From Sarocladium kiliense (Eukaryota > Ascomycota > Sordariomycetes > Hypocreales > Sarocladiaceae), in contig JAUZTG010000042.1 in assembly GCA_030734395.1 (NCBI GenBank), forward strand, positions 558,001-622,000: a stretch of 64,000 nt of DNA. Reading direction: 5' to 3'. Position 1 is the first letter of the stretch. Each line of letters begins with the position of its first letter. The notes below the pieces were generated by a model. The model was not told the DNA's origin. It worked only from the letters and a program-made list of their open reading frames with translations, and did not search any database. Position numbers and translations under genes: made by a program. Below are positions 20,851 to 30,964 of the stretch, piece after piece.

Positions 20851-23315
20851 ATCGATGCAGCTGATCCGCTGGAACGACATTTGGTAACGATGCATCCGGT
20901 AGGCGAGGAGCAGCAACGCAATGAAGAGTGCTTTTGACAGGATAGGATCCCTGCCATACTTTCCGAGTTTTGACGAACATTGGAGCGGGAGACGAAGCTG
21001 AAGCTATGGAAAAGCACGCTCAGGGCGATGGGGTTACGATGGCTGTGGTGAGTGAAATGGAAGCGCGGAGCGATGAAGTGAATGATGCAGATGGGCTAAG
21101 TGTGATAAGCTGGACGAGGCGTCTTAGAAGGGAGAAAACCTGGAAGGCCAAGTGGTGCGCCTCCGTTCAAGGATAGGGCTTTGTTCTGGGCTTGACGGCA
21201 ACTTCGCCCACGGTTAGCCGATCTGCATTAATACACTTGACTATGTTCTTCTTCGAAAGTATGCTTCGCTGGCTCCTCGAGTCTCCGAGACGTCCGGCCC
21301 TGCTCAATGACTGGTCCTCAGAATTATTGGCTGCAATGCTAATGTAGCACTATTGCAACTTGACAGTTACGCATACACAGCATTTTCACCAAAGCTCGCT
21401 AATCTTGCCGAAGATCGAAAGCCTTAAAGAAGTCGGGCAGTTTCTTAGATTCAGCTTCGGCGTCAACTAGCCAAGGGGTGGCGAACTCTGAATGGAAGCA
21501 ATGAGCAATCATTTCCTATAAAGGGGTTGGACACTTATAGAGACGCAGTCCCCCCCCCCCCGCCTAGGAACTTATCCCACGGATACCTGGAGGCTTTCAA
21601 GGGCAGAATGCCTTCTCAACCTCCACTCAATAGCCGAGGCTCACGAACATTTCAAACACCACCCCTCTTCTTCTCCTTAAAAACACATGACACAGATGCC
21701 TCCGTCATTGAGGTGACGCCTAAAGAGCACTGGATATTAGTAGAGGAGGCTTTAGCTCTAGTACCTCAGAGCACCGTTCGGAGCGGTATGTTAATATCAG
21801 AGGAGACGCGACGCATATGCGATTTTGATGTGGCAGGTAGCCCTCCTGTGGAACTTGACCCCTACTAAAGTATGACTCCAACTATGAATCTCACGAGACA
21901 GTCTCAAGTTGGTATTAGACATGTTTCCGGCTAGTCAAGCTGCTTTTATTAAGCAGGTTGTTCAGGACCTAAAAGGCTACCTAGCATATATAAAGGCAAC
22001 CCTGAGTCCCTTCGCTGGCTGTCAAACCGCCATCAACACTGCGAGAGTGTCCATGAACATGGGTCAAGGTAATAAGATTATTTTTTTATGAAGGTAAAAT
22101 TAGTCCGAAACCGTTGTTGCAGACTAATCGTTCAGACGTAGGCGAAGGGATCGTCAAATGTCTTAGGCATAGAGGGTGTCAGTCCGGGGCCGACATTAGC
22201 CAACGGAATGGAGCTGCATGTGCAACTTCCCAAATTGTCATGTGAGGAAGTCACCGAGGAACTGGATTCCTGGATTTTGCCGAAAGATGATGGGTAACAT
22301 TAGACATGGGCTCAGTGCATGTTTGTTCATCGGGGCCTTCACCGTACAAGCCAGTCAGTCTCAAAATTCTGGCACCCAATCCGTTTCCGCTTCTGAGTCA
22401 TGACCAGGATGGGAATGCAAGTTCACTTTCTTTACGCCTATCCATTGCTGAGTAGGGCGCAAGACTACACTTCTCTGTGTCACTGCCGGTTGCTCAGGGC
22501 AAGAGGGGCCCCCTGCGAACAATCCCATGAAGAGAGGGGCGCGGCTTTATTTTCTGTCAAAACTATACAGACAACTGAGATGTCTAATATAATTTGATCT
22601 TGAAGCCATCAAAGAGTGCACTATTCTAGGGACGGCACACGGGAGGAGGGCGAGACGCGAAGGGGTGTAAACTATCCCTGCGCAGTGTATTAAAGTGAAC
22701 TAGCAATGACTATATTATGGGGAGAGGGATCGAACATTACCATCACACTTCGATGAAGGTGCTGTAGATTTACCAATACACGGGCCATCGGTTTCGACTT
22801 GCGGATTTGTTTCCCCTGTTTTCATGTCAGTCTATAATCCCGGGTGCTCGGGAACGCCACTTGAGACACAAAATGCTGGGCTTCGACTCGGACACTTTAA
22901 CGGGCATGTCTTAGAAAAGGGAAACTTTTGAAAGCTCCCTTGTCTGGCACATTCCACGGCAGTTGCTGCATATTAGGGTGTAGCCGTTCGTTAATTCGTC
23001 TCTTCAAGGCCTCCCGCGGCCTGAGTTGTATCAACCCGGAAGGGTGCGAATTAATGATGTGTAGTGCTTCAATATGTAGCTAGCAGAATCTCGCGTTCAG
23101 GAATGATGGCCATTGTGAAGTACGCGCATGAGCGTGGTTCAGACACGAAGCTGGGGGAGAAGCCACAGGCATGGCTTCTCTGAGCTTCGGAGCGCAACCG
23201 GCGATCCATATAAGAGGGCTTGAATCCTCTACTTATCTTAAACGGAGATACTGTTAGTAAAAGCGGCTGATTACCAATTTTCCTATTCAGCACATACTTC
23301 ACTCCATCTTTGAGG
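20851..23315. other. gene-poor region, no convincing gene
   Basis: About 2.5 kb. It holds small open frames, including 20970-21176 plus (possibly the decayed C-terminal tail of the membrane relic), 21527-21868 (no ATG) and 21909-22091. None has a recognisable domain. A 12-C run occurs at 21550-21561 and a T-run at 22080-22087. The last 110 bases are the adhesin promoter. Confidence 0.45.
23209..23214 (+). promoter_or_regulatory. TATA box of the adhesin gene
   Basis: TATAAG lies about 105 bases upstream of the ATG at 23316, in the usual position for a fungal TATA element. Confidence 0.5.
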
Positions 23316-26126
23316 ATGCGGCTCCGGAACAACGGTCCCCTGGCTGTCGGCCTGGCCGTTCTTGGCGCTACTGTCGCTGCCTACGATGATCTTGGCTCTA
23401 CTGAGGTCGTCACTGTCACCGAATACTACGATCTTTCAGAAGCAATCTCGAGATGCCTCATCGGTGAGCTGCAGTGTGAGCCAACTGGTGTCCATCATTC
23501 CGACAGTGGTCACGGCGGATCGCTTGATCATGGGAAGTGGGCTCTGGACAAGGGCCACGACGAGGAGGACTGTGAACTTTGTGAGGAAAAGGAGATTGTC
23601 ATTTCGGAAATCACCGACTGCGAGGTGTGCGAGGCAAGCGGTCAAAGCTTTCCGTGCCATTCTAATGAAGACTGCTCTGGTGACCAGAAATGCGGGAAGA
23701 ACCACCGCTGTCAAGGCGGTTCTGGTGAATGCAAAGAAAACAGCGACTGTGAGCTCGGCCAGATTTGTACGTCAGATGCTATCTGCAAGGTGGTTGACCC
23801 GGGTTCGGACTGCGACGACGATACCGGCTGCGACGAAAACGAGATTTGCAACATCAATGGCGTTTGCCAACGCGTTCTCGGACTCGCGAGGTGTACCAGC
23901 GATCAAGACTGCGGTGATGGTGAAGTCTGCGATGACCGTAACTTCTGCCATCGTAAGGCATCTCCCGAGTTCAAGTGTACCGACTCCATCGACTGCGACG
24001 GTGGCGAGGTTTGCGACATCGATGGGGTCTGCCAACCTGTCAAAGCCGTCAAATGCTCTGGCGATGCGGACTGTCCCAAGGATGAGATCTGCGATATCGA
24101 GGGCTCGTGTGAGCCGGGACCTGCACCAGGCCCAGACTGTACAAAGGACACCGATTGTCCGGATGACAGATTCTGTGATGCTCAGGGACAATGCGCTCTG
24201 AAGGGCACGCCGGCATGCTCGAGCGACAAGGACTGCAACAAGGACGAGAGGTGTACTTCTCAGGGGCAATGCGCCAAGGCACCGGGCTGCACAAGCGATA
24301 GTGACTGCCCCGATGGCCTGACCTGCAACAACGGCCAATGCCAGCAATCGGGAGGCGGCAGCAGCGAAGAGTCTTGTCAGAGCGACAGCGACTGCGACGA
24401 GGGAGAGCAGTGCATCGATGGCATGTGTGAGAACAACGGCGGCGGTGGTGGCACTCCTCCTCCAGAAGGGGAATGCAGGGAAGCTTACGATTGCCCGAGC
24501 GGTCAACTCTGCAAGTCCGGGAAGTGCGCCAACTGTGTCGAGGACTCTGAGTGCGGTGACGAGCGCTTATTCTGTCGAGACGGTCTTTGCAGTCCACGGA
24601 CAGGAGGACCTCAGATTCCTCCTGGCGGCTCCTCAGAGAGGCTCGGTCCGACTTGTCAGACGAACAGTGACTGTGAGGACGGCCAAGTCTGCCCTGACGA
24701 TCCTAAGATCTGCGGTCCCTGCACCTCAACAAGCCAGTGCGATGACGGCCTGGCCTGTATCGAAGGCAAATGCGGCCCATGCTCTAGTTCAAGCGAGTGT
24801 GGTGATGGCCAGGCATGTGAGGACGAGACTTGCCAGCAGTGCACCTCCGACGAGGCCTGTGAGAACGGCCACATCTGCCTTCCTTCCGGCAGCTGTGGAC
24901 CCTGCTCAACGAACGAGGACTGCCCAGATAACGAGATCTGCGCTCCCGATGGAAGCTGTGGCCCTTGCACCGTTGACGAGGAATGCGGTGACGGCCAACA
25001 GTGTGCCGATGGGACCTGTGAGACCGCGGCTCCGGATCCAGAGTGTGAAGAGAACGCCGACTGTGAAAATGGTCAAGTGTGCAAAGAAGGGACTTGCGAG
25101 GATTGCGAATCCAACAACGACTGCTCGGATGGCCAGGTCTGCAGCAACGGCAGCTGCGAGCAGTGCTCCGAGAACTCACAGTGTTCAGAGGGCCTTGTTT
25201 GCAACGACGGGGCCTGCGACTTTTGTTCTTCTTCTGATCAGTGCGACAACGGCGAAGTCTGCAAGGACAGTTACTGCGGCCCCTGCAGTGCCTCTAGCGA
25301 CTGCGCCGACGGCGAGATCTGCCAGGACGGAGCTTGTGGTCCATGCTCCGAGAACAGTGAGTGCGGCAGCGGCGAGGTCTGCAAAGATGGCGCCTGTGGC
25401 CAATGCACCGACAACGGAGACTGCTCGGGGGGACAGGTCTGCCTCGATGGGACGTGCTCGGCGTGTAGCTCTAGCTCAGAGTGTGACTCGGGCGAGTTCT
25501 GCGAAGACGGCGTCTGTACTGGGTGCACACCTACCCCTGGATTCAACTATGCCTGGTTCACCAATCCTTATGTGCGGGCTGGCGGATCTCAAGCGACCGT
25601 TGATTTCTACACAAACTTCGATCCAACCGCCTTCCCGGGTCAGATGACACCCTTAGCGAAGAGGAGCGACTATAACGACGCGCCAATTCGCTTCAGGTTT
25701 CAGGGTATCTCTACAGGGCACCCTGTCTACGCCGAGTCCTCTCTTGTGATTGATCAGAAGACTCTGGTCGGTACAACCTACGTCTACTCGGCTGTGGCTC
25801 AGACACTCACCCTCTACGTCGGTGGAAACTGGGACGTCGTCTTTACCTGGGCAGGCGATACTGCTTTGCAAGGCTATACTCGCGATAACAGACTTTCCTA
25901 CTCACTCGGAGGTTCGGCGCCTGCTTTTGCGAACGACCCCGGCACGATCGAGGTCGAGGCCAACTCATACACACCCGTGCGATGGATCGCAGGGTGGTCG
26001 ACGGTGGCTAGGAACAACGACCAAGCCCTGATTGACATTGCGCGCTTCTCTGGTTCCGTGGAGGATCCGCTCTACTTCACTTCAGTGTGTCCTAGCTCTG
26101 CGGCGCGTGCTTTTCCAGACGCGTAA
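23316..26126 (+). CDS. secreted cysteine-repeat adhesin with GLEYA-like domain
   Basis: A single exon gives 936 residues. The in-frame codon at 23310 is TTG, so the ATG at 23316 is the start. The signal peptide is about MRLRNNGPLAVGLAVLGATVAA. Residues 114-736 hold 26 tandem units, each with four cysteines in the form C-x4/6-C-x5/6-C-x4/5-C, for example CSENSECGSGEVCKDGACGQ, rich in Asp, Glu, Gly and Ser. The C-terminal 200 residues (from about 737) start CTPTPGFNYAWFTNPY and contain FDPTAFPGQMTP, TLTLYVGGNWDVVFTWAGDT and YTRDNRLSYSL, which is the GLEYA/PA14-like lectin pattern of fungal adhesins (GFNYA replaces GLEYA). There is no C-terminal hydrophobic GPI signal. It is probably a secreted or wall-bound adhesin with a long disulfide-rigid stalk. 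The ligand is unknown, and the repeat arrangement makes frame errors unlikely. Confidence 0.85.
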   Translation: MRLRNNGPLAVGLAVLGATVAAYDDLGSTEVVTVTEYYDLSEAISRCLIGELQCEPTGVHHSDSGHGGSLDHGKWALDKGHDEEDCELCEEKEIVISEITDCEVCEASGQSFPCHSNEDCSGDQKCGKNHRCQGGSGECKENSDCELGQICTSDAICKVVDPGSDCDDDTGCDENEICNINGVCQRVLGLARCTSDQDCGDGEVCDDRNFCHRKASPEFKCTDSIDCDGGEVCDIDGVCQPVKAVKCSGDADCPKDEICDIEGSCEPGPAPGPDCTKDTDCPDDRFCDAQGQCALKGTPACSSDKDCNKDERCTSQGQCAKAPGCTSDSDCPDGLTCNNGQCQQSGGGSSEESCQSDSDCDEGEQCIDGMCENNGGGGGTPPPEGECREAYDCPSGQLCKSGKCANCVEDSECGDERLFCRDGLCSPRTGGPQIPPGGSSERLGPTCQTNSDCEDGQVCPDDPKICGPCTSTSQCDDGLACIEGKCGPCSSSSECGDGQACEDETCQQCTSDEACENGHICLPSGSCGPCSTNEDCPDNEICAPDGSCGPCTVDEECGDGQQCADGTCETAAPDPECEENADCENGQVCKEGTCEDCESNNDCSDGQVCSNGSCEQCSENSQCSEGLVCNDGACDFCSSSDQCDNGEVCKDSYCGPCSASSDCADGEICQDGACGPCSENSECGSGEVCKDGACGQCTDNGDCSGGQVCLDGTCSACSSSSECDSGEFCEDGVCTGCTPTPGFNYAWFTNPYVRAGGSQATVDFYTNFDPTAFPGQMTPLAKRSDYNDAPIRFRFQGISTGHPVYAESSLVIDQKTLVGTTYVYSAVAQTLTLYVGGNWDVVFTWAGDTALQGYTRDNRLSYSLGGSAPAFANDPGTIEVEANSYTPVRWIAGWSTVARNNDQALIDIARFSGSVEDPLYFTSVCPSSAARAFPDA

Positions 26127-26659
26127 GGCATAAGACGAATGTCGAGGGAAACAGACATTGGTCCAGCTGTATATCAGTCGAGCTAGAGCAAAGGATATTT
26201 CAAGGGGTTTTGTTTCTGAATTGTTGAAAGGAATGGGCTGCTCAAATGGTGAAAGGGGCTTCACAACAGAGCATAGCTTAACGTAGTTTTATGACGACCA
26301 TGACTAGGGGGTCTGCTTGGAAAGTATCCATGTTCGTACTGACGAGCAAGAATTGATAATGGTTCATTTAATTGATCCTCACTTTTACTTCACGGCAGCT
26401 GAACCTCGTAGACACCACAATGGCTCCTAGTGGGCGTAAATCTTACCTCCTGGTAAATCATCGACGTCGGGATATACAAGGTAGTAGGTGTAGAATGGAT
26501 GATTGAACGCACAATGAGCAATCTTGTATCCGCCCTCAATAGTGACAATATCTTAAATGGACTACTTTGTCCACCACGAATCCAAGACTCAACCTTGAAT
26601 GACAACATGGAAATGGCACACTCTCGATTCCATCTTCACATGCTGTAGCCTCCGAATTC
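26127..26659. other. convergent intergenic spacer
   Basis: About 530 bases lie between the adhesin and the minus-strand transporter. Open frames here (26082-26264 and 26390-26608, both minus) are short and featureless. Confidence 0.5.
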
Positions 26660-28527
26660 TCAGTTTCCAGCAGTCTTCTCGTCGTTGGAGCGCACGACGT
26701 AGATATCCTCGTCGTTAAGCTGATGCTTCGCAGCCTTGCGAGCCGAGATGCCGTGTTGGAACTATGGCAAGTTGTCAGCTCAGTCTAATCACGAGGCAAA
26801 CCAGTGGAACAAACCATGTAGTCCATTTCTCCAAAGGTACGGTCCTTGGTTTCGAACAGTCTAAAGTAGCCCCAAACTAGGGTCAGCGTGGCAAGGCCAG
26901 CCCAGAAGAATGCCTATTGCCCATTAGCAAAGTCCTGCAACGTAAAGCCTAATGCACGCACCGTCTTCCCTTTCGCATTCCACGCTCCGGGAGAGACCAG
27001 CCTCGGCTGGAGAATTCCACCACAGATGATGTTTCCAATGTAATAAGTTGAACGGCCTAGCACCACGGTTTGCGTGCGCAGTCTTGTCGATCCGATCTCG
27101 GCGACAACCGTGTAGACGATAGGGCCAACGGACATGGAGTACGCCCCAAGCCAGACAACGCAGAGCAGAGACTGGCCCCAACCGAGTGGCTTAGTCTGCG
27201 ATGGAATAGCCAAGAAACCAATTGTCCAGAGGATTGCTACCAGAGAAGAGAAACCAACCAGCCAGATGGTGCGTCGACCGAATTTGTAGATGTAGAACCA
27301 GGAGAGTACGGTTCCGATGAATGCAATACCTGTGCCGCCAAGGCCAACGCCATACGCAGCCTTTGGACTAAGTCCTACTTGCTGAAAGAAGAAACTTCCG
27401 GAATAGCACAACGCACCACCGTTGGTGATCTGCGACAGGAATAGCATACAAGCAATCTCTGTACGGCGCAAATTGGTGCCACGGAAACAATCCCAGAGCT
27501 GAACACCAGCCCGCTCTTCCTGTTCCAACTTGTTGGTGTGAACCATGAGGGCGATAGCGTCATCATAGTTGATGTTGTGCTCTGGCTCGGACAGGCGCTT
27601 CAGCGAATGTTTGGCTTCTTCAAGCTTGTGCGTCCGAACGAGATACCATGGTGATTCTGGGGCGAAGTAAGCCAGGATAGCCAGTGGCAAAGGCCAGATC
27701 CATTGAATGGCGAACGGGACGCGGTAGCTCCATTGCGTTTTGTCGTCTACGAAGCCTTGGAATACTCCGGCGGCGATGAATTGGCCAATACACCAGCAGA
27801 GATTGACATAACTAGAGTAGGTCAGTATGCATGGTTTTTGCCATTGAGTTCCGACGTAGATGAACTTACGCAGTGAGATAACCTCTAATGGCGAGAGGTG
27901 TGACTTCGGCAGCATAGGCCGGTCCCGTCGTCGCGAACACACCCCAGGGGATATTGCACAGGAATTGACCGACAAGCATGACCTCAATGGTCTGCGCAAA
28001 GAAGACAACGAAGATGAAAGCGGCCAGCCAGAATAGCGAGAAGATCAGGACCTTTCGATGGCCCCATTTCGCCGTAGCCCATCCATTTAGAAGGGCTCCA
28101 ATAATGTTGGCAAACGCACCAAGACACTGGATCCTCGTCTGCCACTCGGCCGAGATTTGGTATCCGCTCTCGTCATCGAGCCATTCGCCGTACTTCTCAC
28201 GGAAACTGGGGTAGCCATAGAAATTTCCAATCAGCGTCACGTCGTATCCCTCCATGATGACGGTGCTCGAGATGGCTGCGACAGCATTAATGTTTGAATC
28301 GAGTCTTGGACAGTAGGTAAACACGTACCGATGGACCAGAAGGCCGCTCGCTTGTAAGTCTTGAATCCTTCCCAGACTCCATAACTATGTTCTTCGACCG
28401 TGGCTTCGAGGGCAGCGGTGTTGAGCGCTTTGTCGTGGAGGCTCACATCTTGTAAGTGGTTCAGACCAGGATCAGCGCTCTCGATGCGCATGTCCTCTTG
28501 GCCACTAGTCGTCTGGGTATTTGCCAT
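26660..28527 (-). CDS. MFS sugar transporter, alpha-glucoside/maltose permease type
   Basis: Five exons (28527-28329, 28275-27870, 27811-26962, 26913-26815, 26761-26660) with introns of 48-58 bases give 551 residues. All junctions keep family-like sequence, for example FWSIAISSTVIMEGYD, IRGYLTAYVNLCWCIGQ and AKGKTAFFWAGLATLTLVWG. The N-terminal IMEGYDVTLIGNFYGYPSF with a later GYQISAEWQTRI resembles the MAL/alpha-glucoside:H+ symporter branch. WGHRKV after TM2-3 and PESPWYLVRTHKLEEAK after TM6 are sugar-transporter signatures, and the C-terminal FETKDRTFGEMDYMF equals the PETKGRTFEEID-type motif. It probably imports maltose or other oligosaccharides with protons at the plasma membrane. No glucosidase gene is adjacent. 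Confidence 0.93.
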
Positions 28528-29623
28528 GTTGAGCGTTCAGCGTGATTCGGATTGGTCCACCCAAGAACTATAGCGATGACGGGTACATTACCCCAAGGTG
28601 GGATTCTAATGACATTATATACTCCCCAAACGGCCAACATACACGGGCAGCGTGTGATGCGGGGATCAAGGCTGCATAGGCGTCTACCCGGCGAAATGTT
28701 TCGAAACCTTACCTATTGGGCTCTCATGATGTTACATCGAGGAACTCATCCGGTTCGATTTGCAGCTTCTCGGGGGTACTTAGTCCCGCCTCAGTGCAGA
28801 AGGAACGGCGAAGGATGCTCGCGTCCTACATCCTCGTACGAAGTGCGGCACAGAATAGCCTTGACAGAACCCCGGATAGAAGCGATTGGTGGAAGGATAT
28901 GTCCGGGGGTGCAGCAAATCCGGGGGTGCGACCCGTAACCAGCTATATCGAGTGGAGCGGATAATAGCCAAAACTGCCGAATAGCCAGATAGTCTCTCAC
29001 CCAACAAATCTTGCCTTTGCAATTAGTTTTTGGCGCCAAGCCTGAATTATCGCTGCTTTAACCTGAGCAGAAGTTGAGTATACACTCAATTGCTGACACG
29101 GATCACAGTACTGTGCGCCGCCACCCTGGCCGTTTGTAGACTACTTCCTTGCATGAGAATCACAAGCAAGTAAGGCAATGAGGAGACAAGTAGGTTGAAC
29201 TGAAGAACAAGAACTGATACCTGCTTATTCTTCCTTCTTCGATGCTACAGGGAGGAAATATCCACACAACGATGAATAGCATATTGCTAGACGCGTGATG
29301 TCACTCGACGTATAGCCTTGGCAATGGGACCAGAGTTAACCATGCTGTACGTCTTCTACTAGGTCCACTTAGAGGTTTTCTCGTGATCGTGCTAGGTCCA
29401 AAGAATCATGAACATTATGCAGGCTGTTGAGCTTTCTCGAACTCGAGTGTGGAGGATCTTGAAACCGAAGGAAGCCCTGCGACAGCCCCAGCGATTGTAA
29501 TGAAGGGAGAGCAAAGGCCTCACCCCTGCAAACCTTAAAGCATGATATCGGGCTTGGGCCCTTACTTTGCATCTTTGAGAAAGGGTTAAGATTATTGAAA
29601 AATTACAGCGACAGCTTCAACTC
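28528..29623. other. intergenic
   Basis: About 1.1 kb upstream of the transporter and downstream of the reductase gene. Small open frames on both strands overlap one another and show no domain. Confidence 0.5.
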
Positions 29624-30964
29624 TCAGGGCGCAACACTCAGACTGTAGACAACCTTCTCGCCGCTCACCGGCCGCATCCACGGCTCGGTCCTCCTGCTGT
29701 CCGCTGAGCGGGCTGACACTTGCAGGCTCCCAAGCAGCTCGAATCCATCAGGCACGACGCGGTCGAGCCCGCCGGGCATGAGACGCACGGGGTTCGGCTG
29801 CAGCACAGGGTCGCCGCTCGGAGCGCTGGCGCTGAGGTAGTTGTAAAAAGCAACGCCAAAGGCGCGGGCCTCGGGGCTGGCGGGGATTACGAAGCCTGTT
29901 TAAAGGTAGCCTGTCAGTTCATGGAACGGTACAAATGTCATGGTCGGGCAGAGGTGGCTGTACCGTTATACCCGACTTCGACGCCGAGGGCCTGCCAGGC
30001 GGCGCCGTAGATGGGCTTGACTCTGAGACCCTGAGGCTGGTAGCCCCCGCCAGCCGGAGATCTAAAGAGACCAAAGTGACCGTCGCCCTCGACGTCGTCT
30101 GCGAAGGTGGCGTGCACCTTGGCCACGGTCTCGCCCTCGGAGATGCAGTCTAGCGCATACTGAACACCGTTTCCTCCCAGAGCTGCAGCCCTGACCTTGT
30201 CTGGCCAGAACGGGTCGCGGTAGTCGACGAGGGCATCGTATGAGTACGGCTCCTGGCGCAGGAACTCGTGCTTAGCGGCACTTGCCGCGCCAACGAGGCG
30301 AATCTGCTGGCCCGAGGCCCGGGCCGAGGCGCGGACGAGCTGAGCGGCGTAGAGTCCAAGGGAGGTCGAGGCGCCGTAGATGAAGACGGTGGCAGGTCCG
30401 GGCGCGGGACGGCTCCTGGCCTCTCCGCCAAAGGGAACTGGGAGGTCAAGTCTGGTGAAGAGGCCTTGTGCCGCGGTCAGGCCGCACATGGAGATGGCGG
30501 AGGCTTCCTCCAGGGATAATGGCTCCGGGACGAGCCAGACCAGATCGTGCGGTATAACGAGATACTCCGCAAACGCGCCGGGGCGGTCGTTCACAGAGCA
30601 GGCTGCCCGCCGGGAAAGTCAGAGTGCCATTTACACATGCTGGGTGAGTAGTGTGCGTCAACTCACCTCCCTGCAGAAAGCCGGACACCCTTGCGCCCGC
30701 CTTGGTGCGCGCATCACTGGAGGCGGCGAGGTCCGCGGCGGCCTCGACGACGACGCCGGCGAAGTCGGTGCCGACGACCCTCTGCGGCTGCGCGGCGATG
30801 GGTTGCGACGTGTAGAGAGTGTCGACGGGGTTCAGGGCGATGGCGTGCACGCGGACGAGGATCTCTCCGGCGCCGGGTGTGGGGACGGGCACATCCTCCA
30901 CGGCCGTGGTCCTGGTCGCCGTCGTCAGCACGAGTGCCTTCATTCTGGATTCTTCGCTCGTCAT
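29624..30964 (-). CDS. medium-chain dehydrogenase/reductase (ToxD/LovC-like enoyl reductase)
   Basis: Exons 30964-30667, 30602-29964 and 29895-29624 (introns 64 and 68 bases) give 402 residues; an alternative ATG at 30943 would shorten it by seven. The N-terminal GroES-like part has VPVPTPGAGEILVRVHAIAL and NPVDTLYT, then VVGTDFAGVVVEAA. The zinc-ligand cysteines of alcohol dehydrogenases are not evident. After the first junction, GACSVNDRPGAFAEYLVIP and VFIYGASTSLGLYAAQLVRA (NADPH-binding Rossmann loop) follow. This arrangement is that of fungal zinc-independent reductases such as ToxD and the trans-acting enoyl reductase LovC. It would reduce enoyl or quinone-type substrates with NADPH. No polyketide synthase lies in the window. 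The gene is much richer in G+C than its neighbours. Confidence 0.87.

Noticed and set aside
21527..21868. 113-codon plus-strand frame after a C-run
   Set aside because: It has no ATG at its start (TTG) and includes a 12-C homopolymer read as polyproline; probably non-coding.
23772..24506. 244-codon minus-strand frame in the adhesin
   Set aside because: Antisense to repeat codons; composition is an artefact of the repeated GAC/TGC pattern.
24418..25647. 409-codon open frame in the adhesin, second plus-strand frame
   Set aside because: It is a shadow of the cysteine-repeat codons in another phase; the adhesin frame carries the signal peptide and conserved domain.
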